In this document: one piece after another, positions 9,485 to 18,338 of the stretch
Position numbering within the stretch: the first letter of the stretch is position 1
How the letters are laid out: every line of letters starts with the position of its first letter
Source of the DNA: Collimonas sp. OK607
GTDB taxonomy: Bacteria; Pseudomonadota; Gammaproteobacteria; Burkholderiales; Burkholderiaceae_D
Assembly (NCBI RefSeq): GCF_900111995.1
Contig: NZ_FOKF01000024.1
Span: forward strand, 16,231 to 80,230
Reading direction: 5' to 3'
Length of the DNA stretch: 64,000 nucleotides
Made by a program: the position numbers and the translations under genes
Notes under the pieces: generated by a model
Database searches by the model: none
Seen by the model: only the letters and a program-made list of their open reading frames with translations
What the model was told of the DNA's origin: nothing

Positions 9485-11023
9485 TCAGTCGTCCTTGGCG
9501 CCGGCTATGCCTAATTCCTGAATTTTGCGCGTGATGGTATTGCGTCCGATGCCGAGACGTACCGCGGCATCGTTCTTGCGCCCATGAGTATGACGCAATG
9601 CAATTTTGATCAAAGCCGATTCAAATTGCCGGCCCAGCACATCCATCACATCGGCGTCGCCATTGCTGAGCATTTGCGCGGCTTCAATCTCCAGCAACGC
9701 GATCCAGTTCTGTTTTTCATTTTGCAGCTCGCCACTGACAGCGACTTGCCCTGGCGGCGTCGACGACGACGACGAATCAGGATAATGCGTGGCGGCGACA
9801 GGTGCTGCAAGATGCGGGTCGAACGCTACCGGCCGGTTTGCCGGGCTTTCCAACTGCAGGCTTTGATCGCGGCCGCCAACCAGATCTTGCGGTAAATCCT
9901 TGACCTCTACAGTCTGGCCGGGCGCCATCACGGTAATCCAGTTGCACAGGTTTTCCAGCTGACGGACGTTGCCCGGCAAGTCCAGGCCGCTCATGAAACG
10001 CATGGCGTTATCGGATACCCGCTTGCTTTCAACACCAAGTTGCTTGGCGCTCTGGCTGAGGAAGTAGCGGGTCAGGATCGGGATGTCTTCGCGCCGCTCG
10101 CGCAAGCTCGGCAGGCGCAGCCTGATCACGTTCAAACGGTGATACAAGTCTTCCCGGAACAGACCTTCCCGGACCCTGATCTCCAGGTTCTGGTGGGTCG
10201 CGGCGATAACGCGGACGTTGGCTTTCAACGACTGATGGCCGCCCACCCGGTAGAAGTGGCCGTCCGACAAAACCCGCAACAAGCGGGTCTGCAAATCAAA
10301 CGGCATGTCGCCGATTTCATCCAGGAACAGCGTGCCGCCTTCGGCTTGTTCAAAGCGGCCGCGGCGCGATGCCTGGGCGCCGGTAAATGCGCCGCGTTCA
10401 TGGCCGAACAATTCCGACTCCAGCAAATCCTTCGGAATCGCTGCGGTGTTGAGGGCAATGAATGGCTGCGCCGCGCGCGGACTATGCTTGTGCAGGGCGC
10501 GCGCTACCAGCTCTTTACCGGTACCCGATTCGCCAGTGATCAGCACCGTCACATTCGATTGCGACAAGCGGCCGATGGCGCGAAATACATCCTGCATCGC
10601 CGGCGCCTGCCCCAGGATTTCCGGTGTCTCGGCAGACGCTTGCTCGACATTCGCTTCGCGCAAACTTTCTTCCAGCGCACGCCGGATCAGTTCGACTGCC
10701 TTGTCGACATCGAACGGCTTGGCCAGGTATTCGAAGGCGCCGCCCTGAAATGCGGCAACCGCAGAATCAAGATCGGAAAAAGCGGTGATGATAATCACCG
10801 GTACGCCGGGAAACTTGGCTTTGACGGTTTGCAGCAACTCCAGGCCGGATGCGCCCGGCATGCGGATATCGGAGACCAGCACCTGCGGCGTGCTCGATTG
10901 CAGCGCTTCGATTGCATCGCGCGCATTGGAGAAACTCTTGGTACTCAGGTTTTCGCGGGCCAGCGCTTTTTCAAGCACCCATCGAATCGATTCGTCGTCG
11001 TCAACAATCCAGATTGGTTTCAT
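9485..11023 (-). CDS. ntrC: Nitrogen regulation response regulator NtrC (NR-I)
   Basis: A 512-residue sigma-54 activator. The receiver domain begins MKPIWIVDDDESIRWVLEKA with the phospho-acceptor Asp52 in SDIRMPG; the AAA+ domain shows GESGTGKE (Walker A), the sigma-54 contact loop ERGAFTGA, and FLDEIGDM (Walker B); the C-terminal Fis-type helix-turn-helix is NDAAVRLGIGRNTITRKIQEL. A Pro/Ser/Thr-rich linker separates the last two. It follows ntrB by 92 bases on the same strand. Phosphorylated NtrC activates glnA and other nitrogen genes when nitrogen is short. Confidence 0.96.
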   Translation of the reverse strand: MKPIWIVDDDESIRWVLEKALARENLSTKSFSNARDAIEALQSSTPQVLVSDIRMPGASGLELLQTVKAKFPGVPVIIITAFSDLDSAVAAFQGGAFEYLAKPFDVDKAVELIRRALEESLREANVEQASAETPEILGQAPAMQDVFRAIGRLSQSNVTVLITGESGTGKELVARALHKHSPRAAQPFIALNTAAIPKDLLESELFGHERGAFTGAQASRRGRFEQAEGGTLFLDEIGDMPFDLQTRLLRVLSDGHFYRVGGHQSLKANVRVIAATHQNLEIRVREGLFREDLYHRLNVIRLRLPSLRERREDIPILTRYFLSQSAKQLGVESKRVSDNAMRFMSGLDLPGNVRQLENLCNWITVMAPGQTVEVKDLPQDLVGGRDQSLQLESPANRPVAFDPHLAAPVAATHYPDSSSSSTPPGQVAVSGELQNEKQNWIALLEIEAAQMLSNGDADVMDVLGRQFESALIKIALRHTHGRKNDAAVRLGIGRNTITRKIQELGIAGAKDD

Positions 11024-11115
11024 GTGGTTTCTGCTGCGTCAAGAACGCAGTCCTTTAAACTGTTTGTCATCGCGATGAAGCCGCACTATCAACTTGCCCA
11101 TCTTGCAGGCAGGCA

Positions 11116-12198
11116 TCAAGGTAGCGGTATCAGAATTCTGAAATCTGTATATCCCGGCCGACTTTCGCATTCGATGACACCCATGTGCTGCTGCACAAAG
11201 GTTTGCGCCAGCGTCAAACCCAAACCGCTGCCGCCATCGCGTCCCGATACCAGCGGATAAAAAATGCGTTCCTGAATCTCGGCCGGGATGCCAGGTCCAT
11301 TGTCGATGATATGCAAGTCTAGTGCCAGCCGGTAACGCACCTTGGCCAAGGTCACCTGCCGCACTACCCGGCTCTGGAAAATCAGTTCGGCATCGCCGGC
11401 TTTGATACGCTCGCTCAGCGCTTGTGCAGCGTTGTGGGCAATATTCAAAATCGCCTGGATCAGTTGCTCCTTGTCGCCACGGAACTGCGGGATCGACAGA
11501 TCGTAATCGCGCTTGATGCTCAAACCGCTCGGAAATTCAGCCACGATCAGGCTGCGTACCCGCTCGCACACTTCATGGATATTGACGTCGCCGACGATCT
11601 GCGCCAACCGGTGCGGCGCCAGCAGGCGGTCTACCAGGGTCTGCAGGCGATCGGCTTCCTTGATGATGACTTGCGTGTATTCGCGCAATTCCTTGAGGTG
11701 GCGCTCCGGCAGCTCCAGCTCCAGCAACTGGGCGGCGCCGCGGATGCCGCCCAAAGGGTTCTTGATTTCGTGCGCCAGGTTGCGGATCAGCTCTTTGTTG
11801 ACCTGGCTCTGGTCGATCAGACGCTCCTCGCGCTCAAGCTTGAGTTGTTGCACGTTTTCGCGCAGCTCGATCAACACCGGCATGTCGGGATTGTCGAGGG
11901 CGGTGACGATGGTGTCGACCCACAATGGTTCGCGCCCCATGCGTTCCAGGATCAGGTCCTGGCGCGAATCGTCGAATTGATGTTGCAGCGCTTGCTGGTA
12001 AATCGCAATCAGCTGCTCCGGATTCAGGAACAGGTCTGACAGGGTCTGCTGTAATAGCAAGCGGCAGGAGCTTTCCAGCAGATTTTCCGCAGCGGCGTTG
12101 GCAAACACCAGGCGGCCGTGCTGATCCAGCACCAGTACCGCGGACGCCAGCAAATCCAGGCTGGCAAGTGCATTCCGTTCGGTGGCTTTTATTAACAT
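11116..12198 (-). CDS. ntrB: Nitrogen regulation histidine kinase NtrB (NR-II)
   Basis: About 360 residues from the ATG at 12198, which has AAGGAT upstream; a longer frame to 12252 exists. An N-terminal PAS domain (VLVLDQHGRLVFANAAAENL) is followed by the H-box LAHEIKNPLGGIRGAAQ with the phosphorylated His, an N-box NIAHNAAQAL, and the G boxes DNGPGIP and GRDGGSGLGLTLA. No membrane segments, as expected for the cytosolic kinase that is controlled by PII protein. Pairs with ntrC directly downstream. Confidence 0.95.
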   Translation of the reverse strand: MLIKATERNALASLDLLASAVLVLDQHGRLVFANAAAENLLESSCRLLLQQTLSDLFLNPEQLIAIYQQALQHQFDDSRQDLILERMGREPLWVDTIVTALDNPDMPVLIELRENVQQLKLEREERLIDQSQVNKELIRNLAHEIKNPLGGIRGAAQLLELELPERHLKELREYTQVIIKEADRLQTLVDRLLAPHRLAQIVGDVNIHEVCERVRSLIVAEFPSGLSIKRDYDLSIPQFRGDKEQLIQAILNIAHNAAQALSERIKAGDAELIFQSRVVRQVTLAKVRYRLALDLHIIDNGPGIPAEIQERIFYPLVSGRDGGSGLGLTLAQTFVQQHMGVIECESRPGYTDFRILIPLP

Positions 12199-12444
12199 CC
12201 TGACATCCTTATTAAAAAGCCTGATCCAGGCAAACAGTGGCGCCGCCGGCATTGGGTGACATGCGCTGCAGCAAGCAAAGCAGCCCCTGGCATCTCGACG
12301 TCGCTAACACTGTCTGCGTGATTGAAATGGTGCATTTTCCGAGCATAACAAGCTTTGTAAGCAATGTCGGTGGGTAACATGCAGAATCGCCACATTATGG
12401 TGCGTCCGGCCCTGGCATTATCTTAAACCGGATAGGCAAAAATA

Positions 12445-12464
12445 AAGGCCGCAGTAGCGGCCTT
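12445..12464 (-). terminator. Intrinsic terminator behind the DUF4124 gene
   Basis: AAGGCCGC, loop, GCGGCCTT followed on the minus strand by TTATTTTTG. It lies about 35 bases past the DUF4124 stop and separates glnA-DUF4124 from ntrBC transcription. Confidence 0.7.
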
Positions 12465-12497
12465 ATGGATTAAGCAAGGTTGATACCATGCGCGGTA

Positions 12498-13022
12498 TTA
12501 CTTGAGATTCGACAGTTCCCGGTTGAGGGCGTCGATATTTTTCTCGCTGCGGGCAATATCTTCTTTCATGGATGCCACCCGTTCCTGGTACTTGGCGTAA
12601 TTGCGTTCGTTGCCTTGGCGATCCGGCGTGCCATCGTTGTAGTCTTTCTTGAGATTGGCCAGGCGCTCCTGCTCACTCTTCATCTCATCCTGCAAGATCT
12701 GGCGGCGATCGTTGTCGCGCGCCTTTTGCGTGCCGTTATCCACCTTCGGGAAATCGGATGGCGTTGATGCTGCGGGCTTGCTGGAAGCCGAGCTACCGCC
12801 GCCGCTCGGCTTGCTGGAGGAAGTCACAGTCAACGGCGGCAAACTGACGCGTTTGCAGCCTTTGGTATCGCCGGTGTTCTTGTATTCCTTGACGCCGTTC
12901 TGGTCAACACACAGAAAGACTTCGCTTTGGGCGTGCACGGCGGCGCTGAACATGCCACCGAACATGCTGACCGCTGCCAACAGCAGGAATCCCCGGGAAA
13001 AACGCAACATTGGACGCTTCAT
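12498..13022 (-). CDS. Exported DUF4124-type protein with coiled-coil tail
   Basis: A 174-residue secreted or periplasmic protein. The start at 13022 has AGAGAG upstream and gives a signal peptide ending about AAVHA|Q. The mature N-terminus VFLCVDQNGVKEYKNTGDTKGCKRV is the DUF4124 pattern (two Cys, a conserved NG..EY core). A Ser/Gly/Pro-rich linker then leads into a charged helix rich in Lys, Glu and Arg (residues about 95-174) predicted to be coiled coil. It lies between glnA and ntrB, a position that suggests a passenger in the nitrogen block; function unknown. Confidence 0.75.
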   Translation of the reverse strand: MKRPMLRFSRGFLLLAAVSMFGGMFSAAVHAQSEVFLCVDQNGVKEYKNTGDTKGCKRVSLPPLTVTSSSKPSGGGSSASSKPAASTPSDFPKVDNGTQKARDNDRRQILQDEMKSEQERLANLKKDYNDGTPDRQGNERNYAKYQERVASMKEDIARSEKNIDALNRELSNLK

Positions 13023-13142
13023 AGACTCTCTTTGCAATTCGATCGAGACGCTAGTTTATGCCAAGAAACTTCCCATGACAAACCATCCTACACAATATAA
13101 ATTACGACACGCAGATAAAGAAAACAAGCATGCAAAAAAAAC

Positions 13143-13172
13143 AAAAGGACAGGAAAAATCTCCTGTCCTTTT
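13143..13172 (-). terminator. Intrinsic terminator behind glnA
   Basis: Arms AAAAGGACAGGA and TCCTGTCCTTTT enclose AAAATC; the minus strand continues into a long T run. A perfect 12-bp stem about 65 bases past the glnA stop. Confidence 0.85.
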
Positions 13173-13238
13173 TTATCTTGCCGGTCAGCCTCGCGCAAGG
13201 CAAGGCAGGCCTTCAAAACTTACGAATTAACTTATGAC

Positions 13239-14654
13239 TTATACCGAATAGTACATGTCGAATTCGATCGGGTGCGTCGTCATGCGGTAGCGCTGAACTT
13301 CCTGCATTTTCAAGTCCAGGTAAGCATCGATCATGCTGTCGCTGAATACGCCGCCACGTGTCAGGAACTCGCGATCCTTGTCCAGCGCTTCCAGAGCTTC
13401 TTCCAGCGAAGCGCAAACTGTAGGGATCAATTTGTCTTCTTCCGGTGGCAGATGGTACAGATCTTTCGATGCTGCTTCGCCCGGATGGATCTTGTTCTGC
13501 ACGCCGTCCAGACCGGCCATCAGCAACGCCGAGAAGCACAGGTACGGGTTAGCCAGCGGATCCGGGAAACGGGTTTCGATACGACGGCCCTTTGGATTCG
13601 CAACGTGCGGAATACGGATCGAAGCCGAACGGTTACGTGCCGAGTAAGCCAGCTTGACCGGTGCTTCGTAGCCTGGAACCAGACGCTTGTATGAGTTGGT
13701 GCCTGGGTTGGTGATCGCGTTCAGTGCCTTAGCGTGCTTGATGATGCCGCCGATGTAGAACAGCGCGAATTCGGACAGGCCGGCATAGCCGTCGCCAGCG
13801 AACAGGTTCTTGCCGTCTTTCCATACCGATTGATGCACGTGCATGCCGGAACCGTTGTCGCCAACGATAGGCTTAGGCATGAAAGTAGCAGTCTTGCCGT
13901 AGGTGTGGGCAACGTTCCAGATCACATATTTCATGTTCTGGGTCCAGTCAGCGCGCTCAACCAGAGTCGAGAACTTGGTGCCGATTTCATTTTGGCCGGC
14001 GCCAGCCACTTCGTGGTGATGCACTTCAACCGGGATGCCCAGCGATTCCAGGATCAGGCACATTTCCGAACGCATGTCTTGGAAGCTGTCGACCGGTGGC
14101 ACTGGGAAATAGCCGCCCTTGACGGTTGGACGATGGCCGGTGTTGCCGCCTTCGAGTTTGGCGCCGGTGCTCCAGGAAGCTTCTTCGGAACCGATCTTGA
14201 CGAAGCAGCCCGACATGTCGGAACCCCAACGGACGTCGTCGAAAATGAAGAATTCTGGTTCTGGACCGAAATAGGCGGTATCGCCCAGGCCGGAAGCTTT
14301 CAGATAGGCTTCAGCGCGCTTGGCGATCGAACGCGGGTCGCGGTCGTAGCCCTTGCCGTCGGATGGTTCGATCACGTCACATTGCATGAACAATGTGGTT
14401 TCTTCCATGAACGGGTCGATGTTGGCGGTGTTCGGATCCGGCATCAACAACATGTCGGAAGCTTCAATACCCTTCCAACCAGCAATAGAAGAACCGTCAA
14501 ATGCATGACCCGACTCAAATTTATCGATATCGAAATGAGAGACCGGAACAGTTACGTGCTGCTCCTTGCCTTTGGTGTCAGCGAAGCGAAAATCAACGAA
14601 TTTAACTTCGTTGTCTTTTGCCATTTTCAAGACTTCTGCGGCCGTCATTGCCAT
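13239..14654 (-). CDS. glnA: Glutamine synthetase type I
   Basis: A 471-residue GSI-beta enzyme (glutamate + NH3 + ATP to glutamine). It carries [10 protein letters not shown], the metal-ligand motif [40 protein letters not shown] with the catalytic loop, NRSASIRIP, and the adenylylation site [10 protein letters not shown], so activity is expected to be tuned by GlnE-dependent adenylylation of that Tyr. Start at 14654 has AGGAG upstream. A sigma-54 promoter and NtrC-type boxes lie in the long upstream gap, matching ntrB/ntrC encoded downstream. Confidence 0.97.
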   Translation of the reverse strand: MAMTAAEVLKMAKDNEVKFVDFRFADTKGKEQHVTVPVSHFDIDKFESGHAFDGSSIAGWKGIEASDMLLMPDPNTANIDPFMEETTLFMQCDVIEPSDGKGYDRDPRSIAKRAEAYLKASGLGDTAYFGPEPEFFIFDDVRWGSDMSGCFVKIGSEEASWSTGAKLEGGNTGHRPTVKGGYFPVPPVDSFQDMRSEMCLILESLGIPVEVHHHEVAGAGQNEIGTKFSTLVERADWTQNMKYVIWNVAHTYGKTATFMPKPIVGDNGSGMHVHQSVWKDGKNLFAGDGYAGLSEFALFYIGGIIKHAKALNAITNPGTNSYKRLVPGYEAPVKLAYSARNRSASIRIPHVANPKGRRIETRFPDPLANPYLCFSALLMAGLDGVQNKIHPGEAASKDLYHLPPEEDKLIPTVCASLEEALEALDKDREFLTRGGVFSDSMIDAYLDLKMQEVQRYRMTTHPIEFDMYYSV

Positions 14655-14815
14655 GTGAATCTCCTAAAATATGAAAGTACTGCAATTTAAATTGTGTGAC
14701 CTGCTCAGGATCTGTTGCACGCGGATCTCAGCGTCGCAGTAACATCATGGACAGGTAGTGAGCATCCTCAGACCGGACAGCAATTCAGTACGACCAGAAC
14801 TCAGTGCAGGATGAT

Positions 14816-14831
14816 AGCAGAATCCATGCCA
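14816..14831 (-). promoter_or_regulatory. Sigma-54 promoter of glnA
   Basis: Minus-strand TGGCATGGATTCTGCT fits the -24/-12 consensus TGGCACG-N4-TTGCA, with the GG and GC pairs at the exact 12-base spacing. Predicted start about 14805, leaving a leader of about 150 bases before glnA. Confidence 0.7.
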
Positions 14832-14944
14832 CCATCCGTTTGGGAAGTAATGCTTATTTGGTTTGGTAATTAGCTTGTTTAGAAGGTTTTATTTACCTTT
14901 TCACATGGTTAGCCTTACCATTTGAGCAATATTGAATCACCAAA

Positions 14945-15020
14945 CAGGTGCAAAGAAAATTGAAAGCACCATTTTTGTGCGTGCACCTGAATAAATCATG
15001 GATTAGCACCAATTAAGTGC
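14945..15020 (-). promoter_or_regulatory. NtrC-type enhancer boxes upstream of glnA
   Basis: Two boxes of the form GCACC-N5-GTGC: GCACCATTTTTGTGC at 14966-14980 and GCACCAATTAAGTGC at 15006-15020, centres 40 bases apart, so on the same face of the helix. Extra half sites GGTGCA at 14947-14952 and TGCACC at 14982-14987 also form an inverted repeat around the first box. They lie about 170 and 210 bases upstream of the predicted glnA start, as enhancers do, and also just ahead of the rhodanese gene at 15078. The gap 14655-15077 contains this array and the sigma-54 promoter and nothing else that I recognise. Confidence 0.6.
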
Positions 15021-15077
15021 GTCTGAAGCTTAAATAAATCATCATTACGGAAACCAACATTTTGCAGGAGAAATTCC

Positions 15078-15542
15078 ATGACTAGCAGCAACGAAATCCT
15101 GGCCACTGCCAAACAACGTGGTCAAAATGATCACCTCCCCTATGCCGGCGCCGTCACGCCGAACGAGGCCTTCTCTTTACTGGAGAGCGATGTCGCCACA
15201 ATCCTGGTAGATGTCCGCACCAATGCTGAACGCGACTGGGTCGGCCGGGTGGCGATCCGCGAGCCGCAGCACGCCGCGGTGCAATGGTCGCAATATCCGG
15301 GCGGTGTGCAGAATCCTGATTTCCTGGCGCAACTGGCGCAGGTTGCGGAAAAAGGAACGCCATTATTGTTCCTGTGCCGCTCCGGCGTGCGCTCGCAACA
15401 TGCGGCCAAGCTGGCCACAGAAAACGGCTACAGCAACTGCTTCAATATTCTGGAAGGTTTCGAAGGCGATAAGGATAACAACGGCCATCGTAAAAACGTC
15501 AGTGGCTGGTGCAAGGCCGGGCTGCCTTGGTCGGGTGCTTGA
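15078..15542 (+). CDS. Single-domain rhodanese-like sulfurtransferase
   Basis: A 154-residue cytoplasmic protein of one rhodanese domain. The active-site loop is FLCRSGVRS with the sulfur-carrying Cys100; the N-terminal ILVDVRTNAERDWVGRV is the CH2A-like motif. A basic/polar C-terminus ends SGWCKAGLPWSGA, as in PspE/GlpE relatives of Burkholderiales. Strong ribosome site GCAGGAG before the ATG at 15078. The gene is divergent from glnA and shares its control region. Sulfur donor and acceptor unknown. Confidence 0.85.
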   Translation: MTSSNEILATAKQRGQNDHLPYAGAVTPNEAFSLLESDVATILVDVRTNAERDWVGRVAIREPQHAAVQWSQYPGGVQNPDFLAQLAQVAEKGTPLLFLCRSGVRSQHAAKLATENGYSNCFNILEGFEGDKDNNGHRKNVSGWCKAGLPWSGA

Positions 15543-15551
15543 GGAGTTTTT

Positions 15552-15677
15552 GTAGGGTGGGCACGCTTTTGTGCCCACGCGTGACCTCGATAACCGGAGT
15601 TAGGGCCTCCGCGGCACGTAAATAGACCTATGCGTGGATTGAATTCACGCGTGGGCACAAAAGCGTGCCCACCCTAC
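15552..15677. repeat. Perfect 33-bp inverted pair of the GTAGGGTGGGCA palindromic repeat
   Basis: Left arm 15552-15584 (GTAGGGTGGGCACGC ... CCCACGCGTGA) and right arm 15645-15677 are exact reverse complements over 33 bases, separated by 60 bases. Each arm is itself palindromic (GGGCAC...GTGCCC). It fills the space between two convergent genes and could act as a bidirectional terminator. Same family as the repeats at 18.2, 27.4, 31.7 and 34.8 kb. Confidence 0.85.
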
Positions 15678-15690
15678 CTCTTTCTTATTT

Positions 15691-16182
15691 TTACTTTTGA
15701 TAAGCCAATATCCGGTTCTCATATTTCTGGTCTTCGAATACGTGCCAGGCAGTACCGATGTCGACGAAGCCATAGGCGCGGTAAAAGGCCAGCGCCTGTA
15801 CATTGCCGGCCCAGGCCGTCAGCCAGAGCCTGGCGCCGACGCTGTCGATCGCGTGCCCCAGCAGCACGCGGCCGATGCCGCGCCCGTGAAAATGTTCCTG
15901 CACGTATAGCGTGTCGACCTCAATCCCCCCGAAATTCTTTTCCTCGCAGCGCGAATCCAGATCGAGCAGGATATAGCCAAGCAGATTTTCTCCGTCCACT
16001 TTCACAAACAAGCGGTAATCGGGATCGGCGATGATCTCGCGGAAATACTCCGGCGTAAAAGTCGACAGTACCTCGCGCGCCAGGTCGTCGCTGACGCCTT
16101 CGGTGGCATAGGTGTGCAGCCAGACCTGGATCGACAGCGCGGTCAGGCTCATGGAATCGGCTTCTACGGCGTCACGAATCAC
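15691..16182 (-). CDS. GNAT-family N-acetyltransferase
   Basis: A 163-residue acetyltransferase with the acetyl-CoA loop HFHGRGIGRVLLGHAI and the downstream WAGNVQALAFYRAYGFVDIG block typical of GNAT motif A and B. The start is taken as GTG at 16182 because GAAGGG lies 6 bases upstream; the frame stays open to 16377 but that part overlaps the reductase gene. It begins 16 bases after the pyrroline-carboxylate reductase stop and is the last gene of that minus-strand cluster. Substrate unknown. Confidence 0.75.
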   Translation of the reverse strand: MIRDAVEADSMSLTALSIQVWLHTYATEGVSDDLAREVLSTFTPEYFREIIADPDYRLFVKVDGENLLGYILLDLDSRCEEKNFGGIEVDTLYVQEHFHGRGIGRVLLGHAIDSVGARLWLTAWAGNVQALAFYRAYGFVDIGTAWHVFEDQKYENRILAYQK

Positions 16183-16198
16183 ATTGCGCCCTTCAAAT

Positions 16199-17125
16199 TC
16201 ATGCACGCGTAAGCGAAGCGATCGCAACGCGCGCCGCGGCCAGGTCCCAGGCGGCCTGACCGACGGTCTTGTACACTGGCAGCAGCGCTTCCTGGACAAA
16301 ACCGTGGGCCAGCACATCGGGCAGTTCGCGCACTTTGCTCCAGTCGACCTGCGCTTGCAGCAAATCACCGGCTTCATGCTTGGCGCCGGCCAGGCAGTCG
16401 ACTACCACGGTGCGGCTGTGTAAAAGTGCGGCCGGGAACTCCACCATATCCGGTTTGAAAGCGCCTACGCCAATCGCCAACGTGGTTGCCGCGATGTTGG
16501 TTGGAATCACGGCGGTGCGCGAAGTGGTCAAGGCTATCAGGACGTCTGTGTGCGGCAAATCGGTGGCCAGCGCCGCAGCAGCCAGCGGCTTGATTGCGAT
16601 ATGCGGATGACGCAACAGCAAAGCATCGCAAAATGCCTGGGTCTTTTGCAGATCGCGGGCGGCTACCCAAAATTCGTTGACGCCGAAATACTTGATCAAG
16701 CCGTCGGCATGCGCGATGGCTTGCACCCCGGTGCCGATCAACAGCGCGGATTTCGGCTTGAACGGCAGCAAGGCTTCAATGCCGAGCAAACTTACCGCGG
16801 CCGTCCGGCGCGCGGTAACGGTAGGACCATGCAACAGCGCAAGGCGGCGGCCGCTGGCGGCATCGAACACTACCACTTCGCCCTGAATCGCCGGTAGCTG
16901 GTACTGGGCATTATTGGCATGCACTGTGATCAGCTTGGTCATGCCGATATCGGCAGCGATAGCCGGCATGCATAACAGCACGCTGGCCTTGTCGATTTCC
17001 ACCACCATGCGTTCGGGCGCGTTAATCGTGCCTTCACGGAGTTGTTGCGCAACAGTTACCAGCGCAGGCACCAGCTCGGAATAAGGCAGTGCGGCGGCGG
17101 TGCTTTCGGCGTCGAGAATTTTCAT
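16199..17125 (-). CDS. Delta-1-pyrroline-2-carboxylate reductase (ornithine cyclodeaminase/mu-crystallin family)
   Basis: A 308-residue NAD(P)-binding protein of the ornithine cyclodeaminase/mu-crystallin family. The start at 17125 gives MKILDAESTAAALPYSELV; visible features are APERMVV, the Rossmann GTGVQAIAHADGL, TTSRTAVIP and GVGAFKPDMVE. In this family the short bacterial members include LhpI-type reductases that turn pyrroline-2-carboxylate into L-proline. That role is favoured here because the gene starts 23 bases behind one for a trans-3-hydroxyproline dehydratase, whose product is pyrroline-2-carboxylate. True ornithine cyclodeaminase is the alternative; context argues against it. Confidence 0.8.
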   Translation of the reverse strand: MKILDAESTAAALPYSELVPALVTVAQQLREGTINAPERMVVEIDKASVLLCMPAIAADIGMTKLITVHANNAQYQLPAIQGEVVVFDAASGRRLALLHGPTVTARRTAAVSLLGIEALLPFKPKSALLIGTGVQAIAHADGLIKYFGVNEFWVAARDLQKTQAFCDALLLRHPHIAIKPLAAAALATDLPHTDVLIALTTSRTAVIPTNIAATTLAIGVGAFKPDMVEFPAALLHSRTVVVDCLAGAKHEAGDLLQAQVDWSKVRELPDVLAHGFVQEALLPVYKTVGQAAWDLAAARVAIASLTRA

Positions 17126-17148
17126 GTTGTTTTGACGAAAAAAATGAA

Positions 17149-18159
17149 TCAGCGCAGGAAAAAACCTTGCGGGAACGGATCGCTGTCTTCCAGCACCCAC
17201 TGGTTGAAACCCATGATGTGGGCGTTACCGGTCACTTCAGTATGCACCGCATCGAATTCGCCGACTTTGGTAGTGCCGGTCACCCGAACCTTGAAACAAC
17301 TGCCGACAATACTTTCATTCACCAATGTTTGATTCAATGCCAGTTTCTGCCGCAGGAACAATTGCGCGGCGCGGCCCGAAGTGCCGGTGCCGGTCGGCGA
17401 ACGGTCTACTTCGCGGTCGGCAAAGATGCAGACATTGGCTTGATCGGCATTCGGATCGTTCGGTGCGCCGTCGACGATGGTGCCATACAAGGTATCCAGG
17501 CCCGGCTCCAGCGGATGCTGGATTTTCACCTTGTCCTTGACCGCCTGCTTGGTTTCCGCGCCCAGCTGAATCAGGTTGCGCACCAGCTCCGGCTTGATCT
17601 TGAGGCCAGTCTGATCGGCATTCATGTAGTAGTAGAAAGCACCGCCGAAAACGATGTCGCCGGTGACCTTGCCAAAGCTCGGTGTCTCGACCTCGACATC
17701 GCGCTGATAGATAAACGCCGGCACATTGCGGAAGGTAACTGCGCCGGCGCGCGTGCCGTCCCACTCGACCTGCGCTTCGATGAAGCCTGCGGGGGTATCA
17801 AAGCCGATGCGCGTCAGCGGCATCGTACGTTCCACATGATTGAGTTCCACCAGCACTTTGCCGAGCGCAATGATGCCGTGGCCGCACATGTCGCTATAAC
17901 CTTCGTTATGGATGAAGATCACGCCGAAATCGGCGGCCGGCGTCACTGGCGGCAACAGATACGCACCGTACATGTCGGCATGGCCGCGCGGCTCGTTCAT
18001 CAGGAACTGGCGGACGTCGTCGCGCTGCTCCTTGAGCCAGCTGCGACGTTCGAGAATTGTCTCGCCCGGTACCGGCGGCAAACCGGAAATCACGATGCGC
18101 AACGGCTCACCGCCGGTGTGTGCATCTACCGTGTGTATGGTGCGTGTATAACTTAACAT
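17149..18159 (-). CDS. Proline-racemase-family protein, probably trans-3-hydroxy-L-proline dehydratase
   Basis: A 336-residue member of the proline racemase family. Racemases and 4-hydroxyproline epimerases have two catalytic Cys. Here the first is kept (SDMCGHG, Cys92) but the second motif reads DRSPTGTGTSGR, with Thr256 where the second Cys would be. The Cys/Thr pair is the known signature of trans-3-hydroxy-L-proline dehydratase, which makes pyrroline-2-carboxylate. The next gene encodes a matching reductase. Start at 18159 (MLSYTRTIHTVDAHTGGEP) is the family's usual N-terminus; the longer frame to 18306 runs through repeats. A LivK-type binding protein lies upstream. Confidence 0.82.
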   Translation of the reverse strand: MLSYTRTIHTVDAHTGGEPLRIVISGLPPVPGETILERRSWLKEQRDDVRQFLMNEPRGHADMYGAYLLPPVTPAADFGVIFIHNEGYSDMCGHGIIALGKVLVELNHVERTMPLTRIGFDTPAGFIEAQVEWDGTRAGAVTFRNVPAFIYQRDVEVETPSFGKVTGDIVFGGAFYYYMNADQTGLKIKPELVRNLIQLGAETKQAVKDKVKIQHPLEPGLDTLYGTIVDGAPNDPNADQANVCIFADREVDRSPTGTGTSGRAAQLFLRQKLALNQTLVNESIVGSCFKVRVTGTTKVGEFDAVHTEVTGNAHIMGFNQWVLEDSDPFPQGFFLR

Positions 18160-18193
18160 GGGAATTTTGTTTGAAGAGAATTGCGAATATGGT

Positions 18194-18322
18194 GTCGGGT
18201 GGGCACCCGTGTCAACGCATGAACCTGGATGCCCTGCCTGTATCTGCACCGCGTGGGCAAAAAAACTTGCCCACCCTACCTGTTCGCATGGACGTAGGGT
18301 GGGCACTGGTGCCCACGCGTGA
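18194..18322. repeat. Three copies of the GTAGGGTGGGCA palindromic repeat
   Basis: Copies at about 18194-18221 (degenerate), 18249-18280 (inverted) and 18294-18322. They fill the space between the LivK-type gene and the hydroxyproline dehydratase gene, so on the minus strand they would be transcribed between two genes of one cluster and could attenuate or stabilise that message. Confidence 0.75.
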
Positions 18323-18338
18323 GCCGATTAGTAGCTGA

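Noticed and set aside
9245..9514. 89-codon plus-strand frame in the gap before ntrC
   Set aside because: No ribosome site, no domain, and its end runs through the ntrC terminator and stop region.
10040..11260. 406-codon plus-strand frame opposite ntrC/ntrB
   Set aside because: Antisense shadow; NtrC motifs (receiver Asp, GAFTGA, Fis helix-turn-helix) are unmistakable on the other strand. The same applies to long frames opposite prpD (7296-8426), the iron-sulfur reductase (24300-25433), lpdA (28486-29562) and aceE (32700-34421).
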